Below are positions 7,122-13,204 of a stretch of 26,973 nucleotides of DNA, piece after piece. The notes under the pieces were generated by a model that was not told the origin of the DNA, made no database searches, and saw nothing but the letters and a program-made list of their open reading frames with translations. Positions within the stretch are counted from its first letter, which is position 1. Each line of letters begins with the position of its first letter. The stretch spans positions 1 to 26,973 of the IMG/VR virus record IMGVR_UViG_3300017763_000147. The stretch is one strand, 5' to 3'. Made by a program: the position numbers and the translations under genes. Source of the DNA: a virus.

Positions 7122-7289
7122 ATGAATATTCATCCTCCCAAAAATACGAAATCCCCACCAGAAAAATTTTTAGAGATGAAAGAAAAAAACAAACAGTGCA
7201 AAGATTGTACGAAAGAATTAATTGTTGGTATTGGCAGTGCCTGGATGTGCTGGGATTGCAATACTAATCCATACAAAGGAAATAAATAA
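7122..7289 (+). CDS. Small zinc-ribbon protein
   Basis: From ATG 7122 the product is 55 residues. The frame is open further upstream to a GTG at 7059, but that start would sit deep in the DUF6321-like gene. Two CxxC knuckles, CKDC and CWDC, 18 residues apart, form a likely treble-clef or ribbon zinc site (KNKQCKDCTKE, AWMCWDCNTN). Its stop overlaps the next gene by one base (TAATG). The role is unknown; nucleic-acid binding is possible given the neighbours. Confidence 0.65.
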   Translation: MNIHPPKNTKSPPEKFLEMKEKNKQCKDCTKELIVGIGSAWMCWDCNTNPYKGNK

Positions 7290-7399
7290 TGCCTAAAGTT
7301 GGTAAGAAAAAATTTAGCTACACAAAAGCTGGTATGAAAAAAGCAAAAGCTCATGCAAAAAAGACTGGCAAGAAAATGACTAAAAAGAAAAAATATTAA
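7289..7399 (+). CDS. 36-residue lysine-rich mini-protein
   Basis: The ORF encodes MPKVGKKKFSYTKAG followed by a tail that is mostly Lys, Ala and Met, ending KKKKY; nearly half of all residues are lysine. Similar MPKVGxKxFxYT mini-proteins occur, as I recall, in many marine phages and are unannotated. The start is coupled to the zinc-ribbon gene by TAATG. Probable nucleic-acid or membrane-surface binding is inferred from charge only. Confidence 0.65.
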   Translation: MPKVGKKKFSYTKAGMKKAKAHAKKTGKKMTKKKKY

Positions 7400-7418
7400 A
7401 TGAAAGGAATAAATTACA

Positions 7419-7571
7419 ATGGCTAAAAGAGGATTATATTCAAACATTCATGCAAAACGTAAAAGAATAAAAGCTGGTTCTAAAGAAAAAATGCGTAAGC
7501 CTGGGAGCAAGGGATCACCTACTGCCAAACAATTTAAAAAAGCAGCAAAGACTGCTAAGAAGAAAAAATAA
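7419..7571 (+). CDS. 50-residue basic mini-protein
   Basis: The ORF encodes MAKRGLYSNIHAKRKRIKAG, then an SKEKMRKPGSKGSPTAKQF segment and a KAAKTAKKKK end. Proteins with (K/R)GLYxNIHAKRKRIxAG are a recurrent small family in cyanophages and pelagiphages (recalled, not searched). The net charge is about +20. It has AAAGGA (7403-7408) upstream. It is the last gene before the tRNA and closes the rightward late operon. A role as a DNA condensation or minor virion protein is possible; unproven. Confidence 0.7.
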   Translation: MAKRGLYSNIHAKRKRIKAGSKEKMRKPGSKGSPTAKQFKKAAKTAKKKK

Positions 7572-7614
7572 TTACATTATAGAACCACTATGTTATAGAC
7601 CTCCCCAGAGAAAA

Positions 7615-7704
7615 GGAGAGGTGGCTGAGTGGTTGAAAGCACTAGTCTTGAAAACTAGCAATCGTGCAAGCGGTTCGTGGGTTCAAATCCCACCCTCTCC
7701 GCCA
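7615..7704 (+). tRNA. tRNA-Ser(UGA)
   Basis: The full cloverleaf can be drawn. The acceptor stem GGAGAGG/CCTCTCC pairs at all seven positions, the discriminator is G, and the CCA is encoded at 7702-7704. The anticodon stem CTAGT/ACTAG (7642-7646, 7654-7658) encloses the loop CTTGAAA with anticodon TGA at 7649-7651. A long variable arm is typical of serine tRNAs, and a GTGGG/CCCAC T-stem frames TTCAAAT. It would read UCA and probably other UCN codons. It lies 44 nt after the basic mini-protein gene and converges on the integrase gene. Its loop is identical to the centre of the putative attP core at 9170-9176. Confidence 0.95.
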
Positions 7705-7719
7705 TATTAACCTAAAAAA

Positions 7720-7749
7720 AAAGCCTCATATTTAATCATACAAGGCTTT
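7720..7749 (-). terminator. Rho-independent terminator of the integrase transcript
   Basis: On the minus strand AAAGCCT pairs perfectly with AGGCTTT around a 16-nt loop, followed directly by a run of T. This is a canonical intrinsic terminator placed 36 nt after the integrase stop. It stops leftward transcription before the tRNA. On the plus strand the T-run is absent, so it should not stop rightward late transcripts. Confidence 0.75.
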
Positions 7750-7784
7750 GTAGTTAGTGGGTAGTGTGATTACACCCCCCTAAA

Positions 7785-8993
7785 TTAATTAAATAATACA
7801 GCTTCTAATTTTTTAATATCCTTCATTGCGTTTGGATCACTGAATGTACCATAACCATTTTGTGTAGTGGTATCATTGTGACCAACACGAATAGCAATAG
7901 TCTTAGGATCAACTCCCATCTTTTGCCACTGCGATATAATATATCTACGATACATTTTTGTATCAACAATATCACCAGGTATCTTTGCCTTCTTACATTT
8001 AGCATGCAATAATTCTAAAGTTGTTGAATACGATACAGAAAATAATTCACCTTCTGTAATGTCTTTTTCTTTTACATACTTAGCAAAAGGTTTCATTAAC
8101 TTTGGTGGGATAGGAACTATTCTCTCCCCTTCGTTAGCATCTTCTACTCTAAGATGTGCGGCTTTTGTTACTGAAACTTTACCAGTTCTATAATCTTTAC
8201 TTTTATTAATAGTAACTGTTAGATTACTAAAATCAAAATCTTCCGCACACAATGCAGCAGCTTCACCCCATCTCATACCAGTACAATACTGGATCATCAT
8301 TAAGAATGCACTCTCACATACTTTAGGTTGATGACCTGAGTTATGACCATAATGACCATGTGAATTTGTGCGATGACCATAACCAAAAGAATATTCTAAC
8401 TCATCCCATAATCTATGAGCTTGATTTTCTGTCATAGCAATTACATGCTTAGGTGAATAATCAATCTTTTCTTTTTTATAGGCATGATGCGGAGACACTA
8501 TCCAACTTAATTGCTCTGCTTTTTCTAAAAGATTATTTAATATAGCTCTAACTCTCTTAGCTTTTGATTTACTAAACTTATGTTTAGTTCTCATTTCTTT
8601 TAAAAAAGTATCATACCAATCACTTGTAATAACTTTTAGTGCAGTATTTCCTCCATGAGGTAATATTTTAAATAAAGCTCTTACGTTATCTTCAAGCCTA
8701 CTTTTAGATGATTCTTTCATCCCATCCTTACAAAGAGGATCCTCCTCTTTATTCATAACCTTCACATCCCAATTAGCTTGTAATTTGATATGACAATTAC
8801 TTAAACTATGCATGCCAGCAGTTTGTTTTGCAGCACCTTCATTTTTTAAAAAGCTCTGAGCAGCTTCTTTACATTCAGTTCTAGTCTTACGAAATAATGT
8901 TTTGTATTTAACTTTACCAGTTGGGTAGATCCCATCAGGTACATACACCTTAAACATTTTTTTTCCGTGATTTGTGCAAGCGATAATCTTCAT
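7785..8993 (-). CDS. int: Tyrosine recombinase, phage integrase
   Basis: From ATG 8993 (AAGGAG upstream at a good distance) the product is 402 residues; the frame is open to 9047 without a ribosome site. An N-terminal arm-binding-like region and a SAM-like core-binding domain (about 95-165) precede the catalytic domain. Arg241 lies in YCTGMRWGEAA, Arg349 in TKMYRRYI, His372 in RVGH and the nucleophile Tyr381 in QNGYGTF. The first His of the usual HxxR box appears to be Lys346. A His/Gly-rich insert at ~205-222 (GHRTNSHGHYGHNSGH) is unusual. It should catalyse site-specific integration; the putative attP lies just upstream and probably overlaps its promoter. Confidence 0.92.
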   Translation of the reverse strand: MKIIACTNHGKKMFKVYVPDGIYPTGKVKYKTLFRKTRTECKEAAQSFLKNEGAAKQTAGMHSLSNCHIKLQANWDVKVMNKEEDPLCKDGMKESSKSRLEDNVRALFKILPHGGNTALKVITSDWYDTFLKEMRTKHKFSKSKAKRVRAILNNLLEKAEQLSWIVSPHHAYKKEKIDYSPKHVIAMTENQAHRLWDELEYSFGYGHRTNSHGHYGHNSGHQPKVCESAFLMMIQYCTGMRWGEAAALCAEDFDFSNLTVTINKSKDYRTGKVSVTKAAHLRVEDANEGERIVPIPPKLMKPFAKYVKEKDITEGELFSVSYSTTLELLHAKCKKAKIPGDIVDTKMYRRYIISQWQKMGVDPKTIAIRVGHNDTTTQNGYGTFSDPNAMKDIKKLEAVLFN

Positions 8994-9052
8994 AGTACTT
9001 TCTCCTTTTCTTCTATTTAATATAAGCATTCTGTCATTAAATTGCAAGTTCT

Positions 9053-9233
9053 TGCTAAGGTTTTGCTAAGGATTAGAACAGGAAATCAATAGAATAACAA
9101 TGGTATAGGTATAGTAAAAGTACTGGTTTTCTGGGAAAAACACTAAGCATACTAAGGGTATATGTCGGTCTTGAAAACCGAAAACTTTTTTTGTTTTCTG
9201 CGTGTTTTTTTGCTTGCTAAGGTCGTGCTATGG
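9053..9233. other. attP: Putative attP: core plus paired arm-type repeats
   Basis: The core at 9165-9181 is TCGGT-CTTGAAA-ACCGA, an inverted repeat around a 7-bp centre, the usual layout of tyrosine-integrase crossover sites. Direct-repeat pairs flank it: TGCTAAGG at 9053 and 9064 on one side, and TGCTAAGG at 9215 with TGCTATGG at 9226 on the other. Each pair is spaced 11 bp (one helical turn), as in the paired arm-type sites of phage L5. The centre CTTGAAA and flanking bases (GTCTTGAAAAC) are shared exactly with the anticodon arm of the phage tRNA-Ser(UGA) at 7645-7655. The region is noncoding except for the last codons of the 9217-9606 gene. The attP function is inferred. Confidence 0.65.
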
Positions 9234-9606
9234 ATTTCAAACCATAACAAACAGGACATGTCGTTTGCAGCTTCTTTAAATATTTTATAAAAGTATAAGG
9301 TTGAATGCTCTTTAATTGACCGAGAGTTGGAGAAAGTTTTTGTACTCTTAACTTTGTAACAGGAACATCATAAAAGATTAACCACGCTGGAATACGAGAT
9401 CGTTTTGCTAGTTTAATTGTAACAGAACAGGTCTTATGTGTTTGACCTTTATCAAATGCATGTTCAATTAAACAAAGTGGTTCGTAACACTTCTTGCAGC
9501 ATGGAACGAGGTCTATATCGACAGCTGCTATCCCCTCAAATTGACGATGAAATTCGTTAAACTCTGATCCTCTACTATGATAGATCCTTCTAGCCACTGG
9601 ACACAT
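9217..9606 (-). CDS. Putative zinc-binding phage protein
   Basis: This 129-residue protein contains AVDIDLVPCCKKCYEPLCLIEHAFD, in which an acidic DxD precedes a CCxxC cluster and an LIE motif, followed by KTCSVTIKLAKRSRIPAWLIFY. A second CxxC (CPVC) near the C-terminus could complete a zinc site. I recall similar marine-phage proteins with 'C..C..PL.LIE' but no characterised function; a nuclease-like role is conceivable. The start overlaps the upstream ORF by 17 nt. Its last codons overlap the arm repeats of the putative attP. Confidence 0.65.
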   Translation of the reverse strand: MCPVARRIYHSRGSEFNEFHRQFEGIAAVDIDLVPCCKKCYEPLCLIEHAFDKGQTHKTCSVTIKLAKRSRIPAWLIFYDVPVTKLRVQKLSPTLGQLKSIQPYTFIKYLKKLQTTCPVCYGLKSIARP

Positions 9607-9787
9607 CTTCAGTGAGCGTGTGGGTCAAAAGTTTTTTTTCTAACTTTGTAGACCCACTTTCACCAGAAAACATTTTTTTCTGTCGCTCTCTGCACTCCCT
9701 GGAATTTTTTTCTTCTCGAAGTAAGTTATTGTGATCCAGGGATGTTTCATCATTTTGGAGGATAATGAAATTAGTTTTATGCTGCAT
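9590..9787 (-). CDS. Small hydrophilic hypothetical protein
   Basis: This 65-residue ORF overlaps the LexA-like gene upstream by 11 nt and the zinc-binding gene downstream by 17 nt, which fits the compact leftward operon and is the main support. The sequence is charged and helical (LLREEKNSRECRERQKKM) with no recognised domain. Part of it covers a strong inverted repeat (9620-9657), so the DNA here may instead be conserved for its hairpin. No clear ribosome site is seen. Confidence 0.4.
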   Translation of the reverse strand: MQHKTNFIILQNDETSLDHNNLLREEKNSRECRERQKKMFSGESGSTKLEKKLLTHTLTEDVSSG

Positions 9788-10028
9788 TTTGTTTACCAGG
9801 GTATTTCAATAAAATTTTCTCACCTTGCTCTGTCATAAATATAGATCTCTGCGTATCAGGTTCATGCGTAATCAATCCTCTTTTCTTTAGCTGCATGCAA
9901 TGTTTGTGTACAGCTGATAGAGTTTTGTATCCTAAATTTTTTTGAAGTTCTGCAAATGATGGAGCATTACCTTTTTCAATCCAATGGTTTTGTATGTTTC
10001 TCAAAACTTTAGCTTGTGCTTCTGTCAT
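9777..10028 (-). CDS. LexA-type winged-helix DNA-binding protein without peptidase domain
   Basis: From ATG 10028, preceded by GGAG at 6 nt, the product is 83 residues; the ORF could extend to 10061. The whole protein matches the LexA N-terminal winged helix (PF01726 type): MTEAQAKVLRNIQNHWIEKG, APSFAELQKNLGYKTLSAVHKH as the helix-turn-helix, then LKKRGLI and RSIFMT as the wing. The S24 autoprotease domain is absent, so it cannot self-cleave. It may compete for SOS-like operators or regulate phage genes. It overlaps the DUF6378-like gene by 20 nt. Confidence 0.75.
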   Translation of the reverse strand: MTEAQAKVLRNIQNHWIEKGNAPSFAELQKNLGYKTLSAVHKHCMQLKKRGLITHEPDTQRSIFMTEQGEKILLKYPGKQNAA

Positions 10029-10317
10029 TAAGATCTCCATTTTTATCTGCATGTAATGCACCAGCCATCACAATGTACGCTGCTGCATCAACATAATTAT
10101 CTCTTACATACACACCAGGTACTGATGAACGACATAACTTTACAGCTGTCATACATTTACATACCTGGTCTGGACTAATTTTTTTATCTAAAATTACACT
10201 CCACATCGCTGCAATGTTTTCATGGTTCTTTTTAAAATCACCATAAAATTTATTACGATCCTCTGTTACAAGATCCGCAGCTTCAACTAACATGTCAGTG
10301 CTTTCTTTGTGGAGCAT
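10009..10317 (-). CDS. DUF6378-like phage protein
   Basis: This 102-residue all-helical protein has the pattern MLVEAADLVTEDRNKFYGDFKKN, then AAMWSVIL, CKCMTAVKLCR and RDNYVDAAAYIVMAGAL. This is the signature I recall for DUF6378 (PF19905), common in phage early regions. The 'RxxxYGD...N...DNYVDAAGY' layout resembles all-alpha MazG-like nucleotide pyrophosphatases, so a nucleotide-related role is possible but not shown. The stop overlaps the LexA-like gene and the start abuts the next gene upstream at 10317. Confidence 0.7.
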   Translation of the reverse strand: MLHKESTDMLVEAADLVTEDRNKFYGDFKKNHENIAAMWSVILDKKISPDQVCKCMTAVKLCRSSVPGVYVRDNYVDAAAYIVMAGALHADKNGDLNDRSTS

Positions 10318-10547
10318 TAATTTAACTCTGGTTCCTTTCTGTCTTTGATTTGTATACCAATGTATTTGGTTCCAGATTGACTTTCATTTTTATAAGCATT
10401 AATTTTTATTTCTTCCCCAGCTTGCACATCAAAAGGTACTCGAATAGTTCCAAACCAATCATGTTTGTCTCCGTTCTCCTCTTTCTTTTTATTTGCAAAT
10501 AAATTGCCTTTGCCTGGTTGTAGTTCAAATGGTTTATTATCAGTCAT
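10317..10547 (-). CDS. Small OB-like early protein, ssDNA-related candidate
   Basis: From ATG 10547, with GGAG nine bases upstream, it encodes 76 residues. The pattern FELQPGKGNLFANKKKEENG, then HDWFGTIRVPFDVQAGEEIKI and GTKYIGIQIKD is a short beta-rich domain seen beside phage recombination genes. I interpret it as an OB-like fold, possibly a minor single-strand DNA-binding accessory. Its position immediately downstream of the annealing protein supports this. No aromatic-rich SSB tail is present. Confidence 0.55.
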   Translation of the reverse strand: MTDNKPFELQPGKGNLFANKKKEENGDKHDWFGTIRVPFDVQAGEEIKINAYKNESQSGTKYIGIQIKDRKEPELN

Positions 10548-11247
10548 ACCAATCATCTCCTTCATTTATTTTTGGTTCCCCACTCTCCATTCTCTTTTTC
10601 TCTTTTGCGTAAAGATCACTTAACTCTTTATCTTCTTCAATCGTCTTACTGTGTTCCATTAAAATTTTATTTAACTCACCCAGGTGTTTTGCTTTCAGGA
10701 TGTGCTGACTAAGTTCTTGTTTTGAAATATTGGAATTATTATTCTTAGCAGCAGCATCATCTGAAAGTTTATTATCATTAGCTATGTCATGGTTTTCCTC
10801 TTTCCTCCCAACAGCTTGCATCTCATCAGCTGATGCAAACTCGTTTCCACTAATACCAAGCATGGTCAATGCACGACCTAGGCTTCCAGTTTGTGCATTC
10901 TCTAACGCTGATGTCGTATTAACATGACTTGATCCTCGTATCTCCTCAGCTATCCCAGTAGCCAAGAATTTATTTTTGTAAAATATTTCTGTTTTACAAA
11001 TGACTGATCCAGGAAAATACATATCAATTTCTTTTCCTTGTTTAATTACTTTGTATGCATATGGCTGCACTATTTCATACGTTGATGTGTACCCAGCATC
11101 CATGCCAAAATATTTTCTAAATATATCGTTACGGATTTTTACTGGTGCGTACCATTTCTTACCAAACCTAACTAAATCTTTTTGCGTTAAATCATTTGTT
11201 TCTTTTATTGCTTCTTTTAAAACATCATTAAGCTGCCTTGTATCCAT
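10540..11247 (-). CDS. ERF/Rad52-like single-strand annealing protein
   Basis: From ATG 11247 (AAGGAG closely upstream) the product is 235 residues. Residues ~25-155 carry the core: WYAPVKIRNDIFRKYFG, CKTEIFY, then TSALENAQTGSLGRALTMLG and EFASADEMQAV. The ALENAxTxxxGRALxxLG motif is the hallmark of phage ERF and related Rad52-superfamily recombinases, which anneal complementary single strands. The C-terminal third is a charged linker ending in an acidic GDDWYD, similar to SSB-type tips. It pairs with the exonuclease encoded just upstream to form a two-component recombination system. Confidence 0.8.
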   Translation of the reverse strand: MDTRQLNDVLKEAIKETNDLTQKDLVRFGKKWYAPVKIRNDIFRKYFGMDAGYTSTYEIVQPYAYKVIKQGKEIDMYFPGSVICKTEIFYKNKFLATGIAEEIRGSSHVNTTSALENAQTGSLGRALTMLGISGNEFASADEMQAVGRKEENHDIANDNKLSDDAAAKNNNSNISKQELSQHILKAKHLGELNKILMEHSKTIEEDKELSDLYAKEKKRMESGEPKINEGDDWYD

Positions 11248-12052
11248 ACATCTCCTTTGCTTCATCTAAATATGTGTGACCGATATTCCATTGTATCTTT
11301 GTAAAATCTGGTTGAACGATCTTGAAAGGATCATCCATCTTTGCAACCTCTTGTTTAATTTTTAAATCATTAACAAGATTGTGCATTGCTTCTTTGTATT
11401 TACATGTAGTTACTTCATGGATCATAATGCCATCTTTTTCTTTGCCGTTTACATGTAAAATCCAAGTGGGTTTTTTTGTAGCATGATGATAAAATGATGC
11501 TTGCATCAAATGGTTCATCATTACTTTTGTTGGTAATGATTTTATAGAAAAACTTGCTGACCCATCTTTTCTATCTTTGTTTCTTCTTGACCAGCTAGTT
11601 TTAAGTTCAACAATTTTTGTTGGTGTTTGAAAATCTGTTCGACCTATGATTGGCAGCACTAATCCATCATCAACATAATTAACGTAGTTTTCAAAAACAA
11701 CTTTATCACCTGGTTTAATACCAAGAATTTCTAAACCTCTCATTGCATTAGCTACTGTCTGTGGTATCTGCTCTCTTTCATACTCCCATCGTTGCTCGTC
11801 TCTCCTATCATCCCACAATTTAAAATTATTATAATAAGGTTTTGGATCTACTTGATTTGTTAATCTTGCACACACTGTATCACCAACAATGTTTCCGCAT
11901 TGCATTGCAGAATTAATTTGAAACTTTCTTCGCTTCTCCTGGTTACAATATAAATATTTGTAAACATATGCATCTAAAGGCATAGTTCCTTGTGATGGAG
12001 AAAAATGATCCATTCCTCGATTTAGAAAATATGGTGGAATAGAAGACAACAT
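11228..12052 (-). CDS. PD-(D/E)XK exonuclease, RecB/Cas4-like
   Basis: This 274-residue protein has the nuclease residues Asp140 (GRTDFQ), Glu149-x-Lys151 (IVELKTSWS) and the RecB-type QxxxY at Gln184-Tyr188 (MQASFYHH). It should resect double-stranded ends to give single strands for the annealing protein encoded next, with a 20-nt overlap. There is no helicase domain or Cas4 cysteine cluster. It is the first gene of the leftward early operon. A possible -10 (TATCTA, 12064-12059) ends 6 nt before the ATG, so its mRNA may be leaderless. Confidence 0.8.
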   Translation of the reverse strand: MLSSIPPYFLNRGMDHFSPSQGTMPLDAYVYKYLYCNQEKRRKFQINSAMQCGNIVGDTVCARLTNQVDPKPYYNNFKLWDDRRDEQRWEYEREQIPQTVANAMRGLEILGIKPGDKVVFENYVNYVDDGLVLPIIGRTDFQTPTKIVELKTSWSRRNKDRKDGSASFSIKSLPTKVMMNHLMQASFYHHATKKPTWILHVNGKEKDGIMIHEVTTCKYKEAMHNLVNDLKIKQEVAKMDDPFKIVQPDFTKIQWNIGHTYLDEAKEMYGYKAA

Positions 12053-12058
12053 GTGTCA

Positions 12059-12087
12059 TAGATACAGGGTATTTGATGTAGATCAAA
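12059..12087 (-). promoter_or_regulatory. Putative leftward early promoter with FNR-box-like palindrome
   Basis: TTTGAT-GTAG-ATCAAA (12072-12087) is a perfect 6-4-6 inverted repeat containing TTGAT-N4-ATCAA, the consensus of CRP/FNR-family FNR boxes. On the minus strand it overlaps a plausible -35 (TTGATC, 12086-12081), 16 bp from a -10 (TATCTA). Binding here should block RNA polymerase, so the site would repress. The ligand could be a host FNR-like regulator or a phage repressor. Confidence 0.5.
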
Positions 12088-12157
12088 ACGGAAATTCTAC
12101 TCAAATGGTTGATTTTGAGAAGGAAAAGAGAAAGTTTTGTGGTTAAACTGTGAATAA

Positions 12158-12781
12158 TTACTTCAAAGATAGTGGCAGATCATTCAAAGTATAGGCACAT
12201 ATGAATTTTGCTACTCTAGTTAATTCTATTGTTGTTGGATAAGCATCATAAAAATTTCTACAAATAAATTGTTGATCTGTTTTACGATGAATGATGCCAC
12301 CATAATTTTGTTGTGTATCTTTACGCTGATATATTCCAGTCATTTGATCTTTTATTCGTATTGGATTACGCCAAGCTGTATAGAAGTTTAACATATTATA
12401 ATAAACACCTTTGGCATCATTTTTATCAATTATAATAATTGTTTTTTTATCATCCCACCACCAAGAAGCAGCAAAATAACCATGCAATACTGGTCTTTCT
12501 TCAGCATCACCATAAAAATTAATTTGATTGTTTTTAACATAGCCGTTTATTTGTCTACTAACTTCTTGTGTAATAAAATCTTCTATTTTGCATTCTAAAT
12601 ATTCTGCATATTTATACAAAATATCTAAGCCAATACTTTTTTGTTTCATGTGCCTACTAACAGAACGATGATCTATTTTTAAAAAATCAGCAGCTCCTTT
12701 TTGGGATTTGCCGTTCACTTTTTCTCTTTTAAAAATTTCTGCTAAGTTATGCATGTTGTATATTTTTTTGAAAGTACTCAT
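12158..12781 (-). CDS. Phage repressor-like HTH protein
   Basis: From ATG 12781 this gives 207 residues; GTG 12811 is an upstream alternative. Residues ~20-65 form a helix-turn-helix (GKSQKGAADFLKIDHRSVSRHM) followed by LDILYKYAEYLECKIEDFI, as in phage CI-type repressors. The C-terminal ~120 residues are beta-rich (RPVLHGYFAASWWWDDKKTIIII, MTGIYQRKDT) and resemble the layout of an S24/LexA-type domain, but I see no GDSM serine motif. It is probably the lysogeny repressor; induction would then not use classical self-cleavage. It is transcribed divergently from the 12881 gene, with operator-like repeats between. Confidence 0.65.
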   Translation of the reverse strand: MSTFKKIYNMHNLAEIFKREKVNGKSQKGAADFLKIDHRSVSRHMKQKSIGLDILYKYAEYLECKIEDFITQEVSRQINGYVKNNQINFYGDAEERPVLHGYFAASWWWDDKKTIIIIDKNDAKGVYYNMLNFYTAWRNPIRIKDQMTGIYQRKDTQQNYGGIIHRKTDQQFICRNFYDAYPTTIELTRVAKFICAYTLNDLPLSLK

Positions 12782-12800
12782 AATTGATTTATTTTTATAC

Positions 12801-12832
12801 ACAATAGACACTATTTGTACACTATTACTATC
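12801..12832. promoter_or_regulatory. Operator-like repeats in front of the repressor gene
   Basis: ACACTATT occurs twice, at 12808-12815 and 12819-12826, exactly 11 bp apart; a partial copy (ACTAT) follows. AATAG-ACA-CTATT (12803-12815) is also a 13-bp inverted repeat. The minus strand has an extended -10-like TGTGTATAAA just leftward, so binding here would cover the repressor promoter. It probably serves repressor autoregulation and divergent control; inferred. Confidence 0.5.
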
Positions 12833-12880
12833 CTAAAGTTTCTGTCTATTCATAATTCTACACAAATGGTAGTAAATCTT

Positions 12881-13204
12881 ATGGATAACTTGGGGATTGC
12901 CAAATTATTAGCTGAAGATTGTTGGTTAGTAGTTTGGAAAGATCCAACAGAGGGTGATCGTTCCTGGAAGACTGAGTTTGATGGGAAAGCATCGGTCAAC
13001 GTAGATGTAGGCTGGATGCTAGATAATCCTAATGATCCTGATGAGTATGTTTTGTTTCGTAGCCGCAGCATTGTCATTGATGAAGCTGAAAAAGGTAGCG
13101 AAATCTACATACCGAAAGGCTGTATTGTAGAGAGGTACAGGCTTACTTTACACGGAGAAGGAGAAAGATTTGAAACAACAACAACAATTAGAAAAACCAA
13201 CTGA
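12881..13204 (+). CDS. Rightward early protein of unknown function
   Basis: From ATG 12881 this encodes 107 residues; ATG 12866 and TTG 12815 are in frame, but the latter lies in the operator. The sequence is acidic and beta-rich (WLVVWKDPTEGDRSWKTEFDG, VGWMLDNPNDPDEYVLF, IYIPKGCIVERYRLTL). No family is recognised. As the first gene right of the immunity region it occupies the cro-like position but lacks a visible helix-turn-helix. It overlaps the next gene by 35 nt. Confidence 0.6.
   Translation: MDNLGIAKLLAEDCWLVVWKDPTEGDRSWKTEFDGKASVNVDVGWMLDNPNDPDEYVLFRSRSIVIDEAEKGSEIYIPKGCIVERYRLTLHGEGERFETTTTIRKTN

Noticed and set aside
7572-7614. Promoter for the tRNA (TTACAT, 16 nt, TATAGA)
   Set aside because: The -35 match is poor; the tRNA could be read from the late operon instead.
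7615-7704. tRNA 3' end as the classical attP core next to int
   Set aside because: Possible, but the tRNA is complete and flanked by phage genes on both sides, and no arm repeats surround it; the 9165 core has them. Kept as the main alternative.
10730-11269. Plus-strand ORFs over the annealing protein gene
   Set aside because: No ribosome site or domain; antisense to a clearly conserved coding region.
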